A DNA stretch of 64,000 bases from Boswellia sacra. Its lineage: Eukaryota; Streptophyta; Magnoliopsida; Sapindales; Burseraceae. Under the pieces are notes generated by a model, which saw nothing but the letters and a program-made list of their open reading frames with translations, searched no databases and was not told the DNA's origin. The stretch lies in assembly GCA_013180625.2 (NCBI GenBank), contig SNVD02011093.1:484556-548555 (forward strand). The letters are read 5' to 3'. Shown piece by piece: positions 10,933 through 24,039 of this stretch; position 1 is the first letter of the stretch; each line of letters begins with the position of its first letter. The translations under genes and the position numbers were made by a program.

Positions 10933-12930
10933 TGTTAGCCGTAAGGCTACATGATAATTTTGATGATAATATTACACATTGATTCATTATGATTTACTAA
11001 CATGTTTATTTATGTGCAAGAGTAATATCATTGAAGTAATTATAAAATCAAGAAGAGGTTTATTAAAATGAAGTGTTGAAGCTAAGGAGAAGACTACATG
11101 TTAAAGGCACCAAAGTTTAAGAACAAGGTTTGACTCAAGGAATGTGACACATGAGCAATATTCCATCAATTGGTCATATATATCTCTATAGATGTCCAAA
11201 TGACGTGATTCTCGAGCCTTTGGAAAGATTACTTAATTTATAACATTTTATATGTCTTAAAGAAATTCAAATTTCAAGTGCAAGGTTGTCCAAATCATCA
11301 TACAAGTTGAAAGACAAATGGAAGTAGCTGACATGAGCACTGAATACTCTTTTGGACATATCTTGAGCTAGAAAAATCAAAATGACTTGATTCTTACGCT
11401 ATTGGAAAGAGGATGTAATGAGGCACATTTCATATGTTTTGAAGAAATTCAAATTTCAAATGGAAGGCCGACATAATTGACATGCAATTTGGTGGACTGA
11501 CACAGAGAAAAAAAATCAACTCATATGAGTACTGAATGATGTTTTATCCATATCTTGAGATAGAGATATCTGAATGCTTTTATTTTTAATGTTTTGGAAA
11601 GATAATTCAAATATTCAGATCTTTTATGTTTTGAATAAATTCAAATTTCAAACGAAAGGCTGACAGAATTATCACTCAATTAGGTGGACTGACACAAGGA
11701 AGAAAAATCAAGTCACATGAACACCGAATGGTGTTTTGGCCATATCTTGAGCTACAGATATCCAAATGACTTGGTTCTTGATGTGTTGGAAATCTTATTC
11801 AATTGTGCAGATCTTTTATGTTTTACAGATTCTCAAATTTCAAACAGAACATTGACAAAAATGGCAGAAAACATTATAGTTTTTATGGTGGGCAGAAAAT
11901 ATGGAGTTGGTGCCTTCACTTGATTAAGTTCATCCCATTTGCCTATAAAAGGAGCCCTTCTCCTATGCATTCAAAAAGATCAAGAGAAGCATCTATCAAG
12001 CAAAAAAAAAAAAAAACAAGAGAAATATCAAGTCTAGAGAACTTTTATATTCTTTATCTACTCTTTGAAGAGAGTTGTACTTTTGTTGTAAAAATTATCT
12101 TTGTTCTTGTATTGTGGTGAGAGTGAGATATTATTGTAAAGGATAATAGTTATCCTTTAGAGAACTCTTGTTGTGTGTTATCAAGAGTTGAAGGAAGTTG
12201 CCTTGGTGAGGTTGTTCATCAAGAAGAACTCTTTGTGTGGTGTTATCAAGAGTTAAAGGAAGTTGCCTTGGTAAGGTTGTTCATCAAGAAGAACTCTTGG
12301 TGTGGTGTTATCAAGAGTTGAAGGAAGTTGCCTTGGTGAGGTTGTTCATCAAGAAGAACTCTTGTTGTGGTGTTATCAAGGGTTGAAGGAAGTTGCCTTG
12401 GTGAGGTTGTTCATCAAGAAGAACTCTTGGTGTGGTGTTATCAAGGGTTGAAGAAAGTTGCCTTGGTGAGGTTGTTCATCAAGAATAACTCTTGGTGTGG
12501 TGTTATCAAGGGTTGAAGGAAGTTGCCTTGGTGAGGTTGTTCATCAAGAAGAACTCTTGGTGTGGTTTTATCAAGGGTTGAAAGAAAAAGTCTTGGTGAG
12601 GTTGTTCATCAAGCAAGTTGTAAAGATTTCTACAACTTAGTGGAAAGCTAAGCTCGTGGAGCTAGGAGCCCGTGGACGTAGGCAAGGTTTGCCGAACCAC
12701 GTAAATTGAGTTTGCACTCTCTCTATCCCTATCCTCTTTACATTTACTTGCACTTGTGATTGTTCTTTATTGCTATTCTCTTGATTGCATTCTATTTTCA
12801 TCTTCTTCACCTTTATTCTCAAAGAAAGAGTTAAATAATTTTGATCTTCAAAGAAAAGTTTTCTAAATCAGTTTTGATAAATAAAAACCCAATTCACTCC
12901 TCCTCTTGGGTTGCCATACCTGGGTCAACA
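10933..12930 (+). repeat. 3' LTR of copia copy 1
   Basis: A 1998-bp LTR, TGTTAGCC...GGGTCAACA. It matches the 5' LTR with scattered substitutions and one fewer minisatellite unit (about seven, 12177-12600). It carries its own TATA-like TATAAAAGG at about 11943. Confidence 0.92.
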
Positions 12931-13009
12931 CCCGCCCCAAACTAGACCCGCCCTATTTTTACGGGCCATACCGAAGCCCCAGACCCAGCGCGTCAAATTG
13001 CCATCCCTA
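12931..13009. mobile_element. hAT-type element, right end
   Basis: GC-rich end CCCGCCCC...CGTCAAATTGCCATCCCTA, completing the element that starts at 3802. It is followed at 13010 by the second copy of the 8-bp duplication GGTTAGAT. Confidence 0.85.
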
Positions 13010-13017
13010 GGTTAGAT

Positions 13018-14470
13018 GCATGTTGTTAAGCATTGGAATGCCTAATGAATTTTGGGGAGAAGCAGTTAATACAACAACATATTTAATCAATATATGTCCA
13101 TCATCTAAAATTGATTGTAAGACGCCCGAAGAAGTGTGGACAAGTTTGTCTATGAGCTACAATCATTTGTAAGCATTTGGTTGTGTGGCTTATGCACATA
13201 TCAAGCAAGGCAAGTTAGAGCCAAAAGCAAGGAAGTGCATGTTTGTTGGCTATCCAGAAGGTGTGAAGGGTTATAGGTTGTGGTGCCAAGATTTGAATAT
13301 ATCAGCATATTTTACTTGTAGAAATGTCACATTTGGAGAATGAGACTAGTATTTTGAGAGCTGTGACACAAAATTTCAGCTTAGAACTGAAGATACAGAT
13401 ATAGTTAAGGCTTAGGTGGAGCCTAGAACTGGTAAAGTTGCAGATGGAGTTGAAGTTGAGTTGGAGCTTCATGATTCTGGAAATTCTCAAATGGAAGTGG
13501 CAGTTGAAGTAGAAAAACATGATGACATGAAAGAAGTCCTTGATGAGTCTAAGAACTTTAGGAATTATCAACTAGGAAGAGAAATTTGCTAAGAGAGTCG
13601 AAGTTACACCTGTGAGTATGGTTATACTAATCTTATAACTTGTTTATTGTTAATGTCAGAGAAGGTTGATGATAATGAGTTTAGAAGTCATAAGGAAGCT
13701 ATGTGTAGTAGAGACATACAGTTGAGACAGCATAAGAATTCTTTGTTTGAAAATGGAGTAAGAAATCTTCTGTTATTAGATATTGTTGATATGTTGTTTG
13801 TGCCAAACAATATAATAAAAGTTAGAAAATTGAAATCTCAATTGGATAGGGAATTTGAGATGAAAGACTTTGAAAGTGTTAGAAAGTGTTTTGTAACAAA
13901 AATCAGTAGAGACAGAGATGGAAGCCCATTATCATTGTCTCATGATGATTGTATTCGGAAAACACTTGTAAAGTTCAACATGGTTGAAGGAAAGAAGGTT
14001 CAGACTTCTTTGGTTACACATTCAAAGCTTTTATCATTCTATCTCCTGTAACTGTTGAAGACAAGGAGGAGATGACTGAAATTCTTTATGTAAGGACTGT
14101 TAGAGGTTTGATGTACTCTATGGTTTGCAAGCCTGTATTGGCATATGTAGGAAGTTTCGTGTGCTGGTTTATAGCATATCCAGAAAGAGTTAATTGGGAA
14201 GCTGTCAAATGTTGTAGATACCTTGAAGGTTTATGAGCAACTGAGAAAGACAATGGCGTTGTAACTGAAGTTCTAAAGGAAGCACTGTGCTTGCAAGAAC
14301 TTGTAGGTGATACAAGTTGGAAACATGTTGACATCAAGCTACATCTCATCAATGGTATTATTGATAGAGTTGATTGGTCAATAGTTAAAGCTCATATTGA
14401 CATGAATTCAACTGGTATAGTCTCCAAGTTGGTTGCATGTGTCAAGTTCATCTCTTATTTTGACATGATA
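13018..14470 (+). pseudogene. Copia relic, right part: integrase end, RT end, RNase H
   Basis: Resumes the element broken at 3801. The pieces are MPNEFWGEAVNTTTYLIN, KARKCMFVGYPEGVKGYRLW, then an RT tail (VRKLKSQLDREFEMKDFES...KISRDRDG), SKLLS, LMYSMVCKP-like and VNWEAVKCCRYLEG motifs, and an RNase H end (EALCLQELVGDTSWKHVDIK). Most of the RT catalytic core is missing between about 13740 and 13790, and stops and frameshifts are frequent. It is the oldest layer of the nest. Confidence 0.8.
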
Positions 14471-15748
14471 CATGTGATGTTTGGGACCACATAGCTTAAA
14501 GATGGACGCGGCTAAAATTTACTATAGTGATTTATAGTATGGAAACACAAGCTTGATCCAAAGCAGAGATTTATGAAGTATATGGCTTAACTTGTGTAGT
14601 GCAGGCAGAAAAGTGGCACAGGTGCACAGCTGGAGCTGCGCAGGCGTGTTATATTCGTATCAGATGCAGTGTCAAACATGCGAAGACAACAACTTGGCAT
14701 TGTTGCGTGAAGAGCTATGCACAGGAGCACAGTTAGTCTTACGTAAGAGCACGGATTCTGGGTTTATGGATGCATCTGGACAAAGAATTTGTGCAAGAGC
14801 GCGAGTGTGTTTCCTAGTCTAAATAGGATTTCTTGTTATGCAAGTAATTGGCCTATAAGCCTTGGACTATAAATAAGGGACGTGTTTTTCAGTGTAAAAC
14901 GGTTTCGAGAGAGCAAAGAAGAGATAGAAAGAAAGAGAGTTAGGGTTTAGAGAGATTGAGATTTTCTTGGAGAGAAAGAAACTAAATTTCTTCTAGTTGT
15001 TCTTGTAAACACTCTTATATCTCTTGTTTTTCACCATAGTGGATTGATCATCACCAGCAACTGGACATAGGATCACTTATTGTGGTCTGAACTAGTATGA
15101 ATCCCTGTATTCTTGTGTTTTCTTTATTTTACTTTACTTGGGTGTGTGCTTAATCTCCTAGATTAATTGTTCCACTCTTCTTCACAACACTAATCGTGAT
15201 ACATCAGTTTATATAAGAAAGTTTGTATGAATAATTTATAATAATAGTATTACTCTTTTTTTTAATCCTCTTTTATCATTTTATCACAAGGTAGAAATGT
15301 CTAAAGATATAAAATAGAAGTGGGGACTAATGCATTAGAAAGTTGGGGTCCAATAGAATTACTTATACCCTTAGAAAGTGGGGTCCAATAGAGCTACTCA
15401 TAACCTTATCCAATATTATTAATTTTGAATTAAAATACGTATGGGGCCATCTCCATGGTTGTTGTAGCAAAATCTTATTATACAATTTCTAACCCTATAA
15501 TCTAAATATAAAAAGAGAAAGGTAATAACAACTTATAAAACGCTAATTCTTTTTTAATAGAGAGTAATTCTACTTATTTGTATGGGTTAGATATCTCTTA
15601 TTTCTAAAACAAGTATTCAGTAAGTATATAGGAACAAATATTCTAAAATTCGAATTGTTAGATCTGGAAGTATGAAGTTATAAGTAATATAACAGAATGT
15701 TTGTAACGTAAAATGGCAGAGGAGGATTTTACATGGTTCGATTTTAAA
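14471..15748 (+). other. Possible LTR relic of the old copia element, then unassigned sequence
   Basis: No gene is recognisable. A TATA-like stretch (CTATAAATAAGGGACG, about 14868) is followed by a purine-rich leader (AGAGAGCAAAGAAGAG, then TTAGGGTTTAGAGAG), which looks like a U3-R-U5 arrangement belonging to the relic that ends near 14470. I cannot define LTR borders or find a matching 5' copy. From 15200 to 15748 I see nothing specific. Confidence 0.35.
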
Positions 15749-17158
15749 TAAGGTTGGCAATGGAGCAGGGCGGGTTCAGGGTGGTAGGTACCCATCCCCG
15801 CCCTGTTGAATTTTTTCTTGCCCCGTCCCACCCCGTTGCCTAGGAACGAGGTGAGGCCAGGCTGGGCAAAATTTAAATAGAAGACCCGGCCTGCCCCTAC
15901 CCAATTTAAATTTTATTAAATTATTTTATCTAAAATATAAAGATATTTATAACCATTATTTAAAAATTATAAAAAATTTATATTCAATCTGCTTCATTAA
16001 AAAAAATATACACACATTTATAAAATTTTAAAATAACATAAATATAATTTATTCTTAATCTAAAATAAAATACAGATACACATGATATATATCCTAACAT
16101 ATTTCATAACAAATCTAATTATTCGACAATCATTAAAAGTAAAAAAAAATTAATTTATATTAGATAAAAAATCTTTGTATAAATTTTTATTTATATTTGC
16201 ATTGTATAAGCTAAATGGTGATTGTATTTAAACTTAAAAGAACTAAAATTAATTTATATTATATAAAAAATCCCTTACCCATACAGTTTATGCAAGCTTT
16301 CATTTTTATTGGCATTATACAAGCTAAATGGTAATTGTATAAATTAGTTATATCATCTAAAAAAATAGTGACCACTAATTACCATTTGATTTTATTAGTA
16401 ATAATGTTACATACTTTATGAGAAATAATATTAAAAGTATATTATTGCTTGTAAATTAGTTAATTGACAATTTTTCAAATAGTTGATAATATAATTAAAT
16501 AATTTTCTAATAGTATATTCATTTAATTTCAGTCTAATAATAATAATAATATGATTGATATATACCAATTAATTAACATTATATATATTTATAAAACATT
16601 AATAATTTAATTAATTAATTTAAATCACAATAAATCATATATTTAAGGTTATAAGATTGTTCTTATCATATTTCTATTTACATACTTAGAAAATAATATA
16701 TTGATTATATTAAAGGTATACGTTTTGGAAATGATCTTATTAATATTGCAATAATTTAATTAGTACTTAATAATCTATATCAATATTATATATATTATAC
16801 AAATTCAATTATTATAAAATACAAATATTTTATGTTATCATTATAACATGATTAAATTGATGTTAATATTCTAAAAGATGTTAATTATTAATTAAAATGT
16901 TACTTTTGTCAAAGTATTTGTATTGTTTGTAAAATTATAAAGAATTCACATACATGAAAAGTTTAACAAATATAACCTAAAAAATTACAAACAGTATTAA
17001 AATTTTTAAACTTTACAAATACAACCCTATATTTTGCGGGGCGGGGCGGGTCAATGGGTCCAAGGAGTTGGACCCGGACTCGGACCTGCCCCAGACCTGC
17101 ACAATTTTTGCGGGCCATACCGGGGCTCCGGACCCAGCGGGTCAAATTGCCGTCCCTA
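15749..17158. mobile_element. Second hAT-type non-autonomous element
   Basis: Starts TAAGGTTGGCAATGG and ends AATTGCCGTCCCTA, with GC-rich ends (GGTAGGTACCCATCCCCG; GCGGGGCGGGGCGGGTC) around an AT-rich core. The core is clearly collinear with 3802-5143. Flanks (TTTAAATA and TTTATAGA) match at 6 of 8 bases, a possible eroded target duplication. No transposase. Confidence 0.75.
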
Positions 17159-17423
17159 TTTATAGAACCTACATCCACGGACAGCTTTAAAGCTGCAATC
17201 ACTAAGTTCTTTTTTGTACAATCTTTAGGATAGTTTACAGTGCTGACTCACCCTCACACACTAAGCTAATCTTTGTAAAACAAAATCTCGCCAAGATCTT
17301 AAACTCAAGTGACATTGCCCACTCTTTGTCACTGATAACTTAACAACACACTGTTAAGTAAAACATAGCCACGATGTCTAACACTGAATTATATAAACAC
17401 TTAACTTGTAAGTTCTCAAGTGT

Positions 17424-18615
17424 CACTACAAGAACAATAGTTTTTTGCGACAAAGTTTTTAGCGACGAAATCAAATTCGTCGCAAAAAGTGGCCTTTTGC
17501 GACAGAATTATTATTTCCTCGCAAAAGCTAGCATTTGGAAAAAATGATATTTTGCGAGAAATTTTTCGTCGCAAAATAAAACCTTTAGCGATGAATATTT
17601 ATTTCTTCGCTAAAAACTCAAGTGACTAACCAGAGAAGAATTTTTTGCGACGAGATAAAACCTATTACGACAAAATTTTTATCGCAAAACGTATTACACA
17701 AAGGTAGGGTTTTGTAACAAAAATTTTATAGCAGCATGAACATTTTTTGCGACAAAATTACAGTTCTCACGAAAAAAAGGCCTTTTGCGAGAAATTTTTT
17801 CTCGCAAAAAGGCCCATTAACTTATTACACAAACGTGCCAATATTTGACATTTTGCGACAAAATCAAAGATTCCTCACAAACTATGACATTTTGCGAGAA
17901 AAAATTTCTCGCAAAAACAGTGACCATTTACGAGAAAAAATTCTTCGTTAAAAGCCCTTCTAATTTATTACGCAAATGTGACAATACTGGATATTTTACG
18001 ACGAAAATATGATTCCTCGCAAATGTGACCTTTTTCGAGGAAAAATTTCTCGCAATAAAGTTACCTTTTACAAGAAAAAATTTCTCGCGAAAAGCCCCTC
18101 TAACTTATTACGCAAACGTGGCAATACTGGACATTTTACGACGAAAATATGATTCCTCGCAAAAAGTGACCTTTTGTGAGGAAAAATTTCTGGCAAAAAA
18201 GTGACCTTTTGCAAGAAAAAATTCCTCGCTAAAAGCCCTTCTAACTTATTATGCACACGTGGCAATACTGGACATTTTGTGACGAAAATATTATTCTTTG
18301 CAAAATGTGACATTTTGTGAGGAAAAATTTCTCGCAAAAAAGCGACCTTTTGCGAGAAAAAATTTCTCGTGAAAAGCCCTTCTAACTTGTTATGCACACG
18401 TGTCTATACTGGACATTTTGCGACAAAAATATGATTCCTCGCAAAATATGACATTTTGTGAGGAAAAATTTCTCGCAAAAAGTCCTGTGCGGATGTTATT
18501 TTTTTGCGACAAAATTACATTCCTCGAGAAAGACAACTTTTTGCAACAAAATTGTTGTCCTCGCAAAAAAGTTGCCTTTCCCGAGAAAAATTTTGTCGCA
18601 AAAAGTCTTTTTTTT
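17424..18615. mobile_element. CACTA-type terminus with a large subterminal repeat array
   Basis: Opens CACTACAAGAAC, a typical plant En/Spm (CACTA) end. It then runs for about 1.2 kb as alternating direct and inverted copies of TTTTGCGACAAAA / CCTCGCAAAA. Inside, a longer unit of about 140 bp (opening near CCCTTCTAACTTATTACGCA, then ACTGGACATTTTGCGACG) repeats about five times from about 17815 to 18480. Such arrays bind the transposase in this superfamily. The opposite terminus and a transposase were not found, so it may be a fragment. Confidence 0.7.
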
Positions 18616-21600
18616 TTTAAAATGATAACTTAATAACTTTTCTCTTTGCTTTTTCTCGCTTTGTTTGTGCTCCATGTAATATATAAGTTTTTGTTTGGAG
18701 AATGATAAACGAAAAGAATAAAGAAAGTATTAAAAACTTAATTTGATTTTAGGTAAATTTGAAAATTTTTAAATATAGCAGGGTCATTTGGATAGGTATA
18801 TAAATTTTTACAAAAAAAATAATAACCCTTTGTGGTTCCATCCATACTCTTAAATGTGAAAATTTATTGAGATATTCTAAATTTATGTTTGTAAAAGAGA
18901 TAAATAATTAAAATAAACTCTCTATATCAAAAGTAGGAATAGGCATAATATAACCCTTTTCTCTATCGGTCAGTCGTCTTTTTGTTGAGTGACATAAAAA
19001 ACTATAATAATATCATTGGATAGATTTCTTATCCACGGCAACAAATAAGTACATCTATACCCACATCGTTAATGATATTAAGCTTCCAATAACAAAGGAG
19101 TCATTCTACAATACATCAATTATATCTATACAACAACTATTCATTTTATATAAAAGTCGTAAATTGATGTATAAAAGTCGTAAACGAGTAAATAAAAATC
19201 GTAACACATCTTTTATATAATTTTCATTTACGACTTTTTTACTTTCAACTTTTATACATCTATTTAACGACTTTTATACCTCTGTATGGGTAAAGCAACT
19301 GTACCCAAGTCATTTCCATAACAAATTTGCCTTTATTAAGTAATCATTTAATCTAAAAGCTTAAACTAGTAGGTATATTATAGGCTCAATATTAATATTT
19401 GAGCTTAACAGTCTCATCCCAGACACTATTTTAAATAAGTCAATTCATGAGTCATTACACCATTAACATAATTATTATCTAATATAATATCTTATTATTT
19501 GTCTAATAACGGGCAAGAGATAAATATAGTGTTGGGAACAATCTACTTTTCTTTATCTTTCCCTTTTTAATTTGTGATATATATCTTCTTCACTGTTATT
19601 ATTGTTTCAGCAGTGAGTGTTTATGCTTACCATGTTTGGAATGCTATCGCATAATTGATAATTGCACTTCAGAGGAAAACCAAAAAAAAAAAAAACTAAA
19701 CAAATAGTGGCGGAAAATTAGCATAGTTAGAGGACTATAAAAAGTAGAAGTCAATAAAATAACAAAGATACAAGATAAGTTGAAGTATATTGCCTGATTA
19801 CTTGGCCCATCTAAGTTGATCCATCATAGAAGAAAGTCCCAGAAATTTTTGAATAATACATTTTAATGGCAACATTCATAGCTGGACTGCATATATATAA
19901 AGATGGCAGGTGGTTAACCACATGATACAAATAAATTTGCGTAATTAGCACATTCTCAGAGTAAATCCTTGCTATATTCCAAAGAAAAACTTGACTGAAT
20001 CTAGGCTTTAATACCAAAATTCCAACTAACATGACTTGATGAATTGAACAATTTGTAGCGGATGCTCCTACAAGCTTTTAGTTAATTACTCACCAGAACC
20101 ATCAAAAACATAGGGATCAGTACATTAATCTAGTCCAAAATAGACTACCACAGCCTCAATAGGGTGACTCATAAGGTGGATGAATGCTGCAGTGAGACAT
20201 TCTAATTAGTAAGTGTGCTTATCCTCCATTTGCTTTATAATGTGTGTGTGTGTGTATTATTAGTATTATTAATCATGTGTATGCACGGAAGTGATATGCT
20301 AATAGATAAAAAGGCGATAGGACTTTACAAAAGACTTGGAAAGTTGGGGGGTTTAACGAATATTGCCTATAAGAATGAGTGTATAAGGGTGAGGAATTGA
20401 GAGAATTCTAGACAATCTCATTTGGTTTCTTGCTCTAAACCTCTAGCTCTCATTTTTCCACATAACTTTGCCAAGAAATTAAGGAGGAAGAAGAAGAAGT
20501 AGGTGGGAAAGAGGTAGAACCTAATTCCCTCTTTAACTTTTTGTATTGTTCCGTAAATTTTTGAAAGAAATTGGTGTGATACAGCATGGTTTATGGTATT
20601 TTTGTGTTATGCATCTCCTAAAACTTATTAGAAAACATGATTTAAGATGAGTTGTGAAAGATTTAAGAAGATTGAATGATGATAGCAAGTTAGATTTGAT
20701 GTTTGAGTTTAAAATCCTGCAGCGCCTTGTACTGAGCGATGGTTAGTCCAAAAAATTCCTAGAACTTCTAAGGTCACTTTTTGGTTCTGAAATTTTTATA
20801 GTGAAACTAGATGTGTATAAGACTATGTTGAATTTTGAATCACTTAAAAATTCGAAGTTTGTGATTTCTGGTTAATTTTTTAATCTACTGAACCGAAATT
20901 TGATGTCCCCTGTTTTGAAACAGAACATGGGGAACGAAATTGATATAAGAGACTTATCCTTCATAAAAAGTCATGATTTCTGGTGTGTGAGACCTGCAAT
21001 ATGTTTTCTTTTAAACCTATAATTTTCATGGTTTTTAGAGCTTTGTATGAATTGTTATGATTTTTTAAAATTGTGTTTATGAAACTAAAAATTTCAACTT
21101 TCAAAACAGAGTAAACAAAATAAATTACATTTGACCAAACTAAACTCATTAAAAAGTTGTGATTTTTGGTAAGATTACTTTTAGATGTATCTTTTATTAG
21201 ACTGCTAATTTTTGTAAAGATTTGATTATCGTTGAGGTTTATGTGAATTTTCAAAGCCAGACTGCTTAGTTGGAGAGGCCATTAGAAAGGAATTGAAAGT
21301 GTGCCAAATTAAATGATTTCAAGAGGCATACACTTCCATTTTGTTCTTATAACTTGAAACATGTTATATGTGTGTACATGTGATCTACAAATTTACGTAG
21401 ATTTTGGGAAAGGCATTAACTTCCTAAAAATCATCCAATTGAATGTGTGTAAAGTTGATTCAGTAAGAGGATTTGCTTTCTACTGTTAAACAATGATCTT
21501 CAAAGGAATTTTGTTATGGTTTCTAGGTGGTATTGCAAACTCTACAACAGAAATTTGATCAGATAAGTAAGCTAAACTTTTTCTGAGGACACAATAAATT

Positions 21601-21676
21601 TTGTTGTTACGTTATGTGATATAATGCGCAATGTGATTTTGTTGAATGCCAATATCATGTTAATCGAATTGTTATG
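18616..21676. other. Intergenic DNA without a recognisable gene
   Basis: About 3 kb with no domain-bearing ORF on either strand. At about 19145-19290 there is a small foldback region in which TATAAAAGTCGTAAA motifs face inverted TTTACGACTTTT and AACGACTTTTATA motifs, related in sequence to the MITE at 43012-43320. A short (TG)n run occurs at about 20240. The rest is unassigned. Confidence 0.5.
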
Positions 21677-23527
21677 TGTTAGCCCTAAGGCTACATGATA
21701 ATTTTGATGATAACAATACATATTGATTCATTGTGATTTACTAACATGTTTATTTATGTGCAAGAGTAATATCATTGAAATAATTGTAAAATCAAGAATA
21801 GGCTTATTAAAATGAAGTGTTGAAGCTAAGGAGAAGACTACATGTTAAAGGCACCAAAGTTTAAGAACAAGGTTTGATTCAAGGAATGTGACACATGAGT
21901 AATGTTTAATCAATTGGTCATATATTTCTCTACAGATGTCCAAATGACGTGATTCTTAAGCCTTTGAAAAGCTTACTCAATTTATAGCATTTCATATGTT
22001 TTAAAGAAATTCAAATTTCAAGTGTAATGATGTCCAAATCATCATGCAAATTGAAAGACAAATGGAAGCAGCTGACATGAGCACTGAATACTCTTTCGGA
22101 CATATCTTGAGTTAAAAAAATCAAAATAACTTGATTCTTATGGAATTGGAAAGAGAACGTAATGAGGCACATTTCATATGTTTTGAAGAAATTCAAATTT
22201 CAAATGGAAGGCTGACATAATTGACATGCAATTTGGTGGACTGACACAGAGAAGAAAAATCAACTCATATGAGCACCAAATGGTTTTTTGGCCATATCTT
22301 AAGATAGAGATATTCAAATGCTTTGATTCTTAATGTTTTGGAAAGCTTATTCAAATATGCAGATCTTTTATGTTTTGAAGAAACTCAAATTTCAAACGGA
22401 AGGCTAACAGAATTATCATTCAATTTGGTGGACTGACACAAGAAAGAAAAATCAAGTCACATGAGCACCAATGGTGTTTTGGCCATATCTTGAGCTACAG
22501 ATATCCAAATGACTTGATTATTGATGCGTTGGATTCAAATGTTCAAATCTTTTATGTTTTGTAGATTTTCAAATTTCAAACGGAATATTGACAAAAATGG
22601 CAGACAAAATTACAGTTTTTATGGTAGGCAGAAAATTTGGAGATGGTGTCTTCACTTGATTAAGTTCATCTCATTTGCCTATAAAAGGAGCCCTTCTCCC
22701 ATGCATTCAATAAGAGCAAGAGAAGCATCTATCAAGCAAAAAACAAGAGAAATATCAAGTCTAGAGAGCTTTTATATTCTTTATCTACTCTTTGAAGAGA
22801 GTTATACTTTTGTTGTAAAAATTATCTTTGTTCTTGTATTGTGGTGAGAGTGAGATATTCTTGTAAAGGATAATAGTTATCCTTGAGAGAACTCTTGTTG
22901 TGTGTTATCAAGAGTTGAAGGAAGTTTCCTTGGTGAGGTTGTTCATCAAGAAGAACTCTTGGTGTGGTGTTATCAAGAGTTGAAGGAAGTTGCCTTGGTG
23001 AGGTTGTTCATCAAGAAGAACTCTTGGTGTGGTGTTATCAAGGGTTGAAGGAAGTTGCCTTGGTGAGGTTGTTCATCAAGAAGAACTCTTGGTGTGGTGT
23101 TATCAAGAGTTGAAGGAAGTTGCCTTGGTGAGGTTGTTCATCAAGAAGAACTCTTGGTGTGGTGTTATCAAGAGTTGGAAGAAAAAAGTCTTGGTGAGGT
23201 TGTTCATCAAGCAAGTTGTAAAGATTTCTACAACTTAGTGGAAAGCTTAGCTCGTGGAGATAGGAGCCCGTGGACGTAGGCAAGGTTTGTCGAACCACGT
23301 AAATTGAGTTTGCACTCTCTCTATCCCTATCTCTTTACATTAACTTGCACTTGTGATTGTTCTTTATTTCCATTCTCTTGATTGCATTCTATTTTCATCC
23401 TCTTCACCTTTGTTCTTAAAGAAAGATTTAAATAATTTTGATCTTTCAAGAAAAGTTTTCTAAATCCGTTTTTATAAATAAAAACCCAATTCACCCCCCC
23501 TCTTGGGTTGCCATACCTGGGTCAACA
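21677..23527 (+). mobile_element. Solo LTR of the copia family
   Basis: A 1851-bp LTR, TGTTAGCCC...GGGTCAACA, with no internal region. The 5-bp duplication TTATG directly flanks both ends, which shows a normal insertion followed by LTR-LTR recombination. The internal minisatellite has five units (22904-23200). A TATA-like TATAAAAGGAGCC lies near 22679. Confidence 0.93.
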
Positions 23528-24039
23528 TTATGTTTGTGATGGATGAGAAGCTTGATTTTGAGCTTTGTTTATGAGATTGAGATGCGAATGCATGAATTGA
23601 AATGTGATGCGTTATGAGAATGGAAAACACACCTAAGAATCTTTGGGACGTTAATTTCTAAATTTGATATTAATGCATGGGGCCACCTCTTGAAAGTTAT
23701 AAGCACCATAAAGTGTTACACACAATACAAAGTGCCACATACAAATCTTTTGATTAACTGAATGAGGAGAGATCTGAATCATGTGTTTCCTCACATAAGA
23801 TTCAATAGCATAGGTCCGGTATCACCCAGATTGTTGAACTAGCCTCAACTTTGTAAATTATGTGATATTTCCCTAAGGTTATAATGAAATGAAATACATG
23901 TATGTATGTGTATGTGAGTGATAGAAATGGCATAAGAAAGGCATGAAAAATAGAACATTGGCCCCAGAGTGCCAGTGTCATTACATAGGAGCGCCATCCT
24001 TAACCGACTTAAGCTAGTCTAGATAGAAAGTTAGCGCAG
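23528..24039. other. Intergenic spacer
   Basis: Between two solo LTRs. I see no gene or clear repeat here. Confidence 0.5.

Larger units (their letters stand above)
5144..12930 (+). mobile_element. Copia LTR retrotransposon, copy 1 (RT-deleted)
   Basis: A 7.8-kb element with LTRs beginning TGTTAGCC and ending TGGGTCAACA, a primer site at 7209, a polypurine tract at 10921, and gag, protease and integrase but no reverse transcriptase or RNase H. Flanks are CCCAC on the left and CCCGC on the right, a 5-bp target duplication with one change. It sits inside the hAT-type element. Copies 2 and 3 of the family are at 50609-55056 and 55057-61720, and a solo LTR is at 21677-23527. Gag is of the UBN2 type; I do not assign a copia lineage. 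Confidence 0.9.

Noticed and set aside
14592..14822. 76-codon cysteine-rich ORF
   Set aside because: Lies in a probable LTR relic. The cysteines do not form a known finger and nothing supports expression.
17424..18615. CRISPR-like look of regularly spaced short repeats
   Set aside because: Plant sequence; motifs occur in both orientations without unique spacers of fixed length, no cas genes, and a CACTA-type terminus is present.
20811..20826. Partial match to the Tn5 mosaic end (AGATGTGTATAAGAC)
   Set aside because: Diverges after 15 bases and lacks the inverted partner, so it is a chance match.
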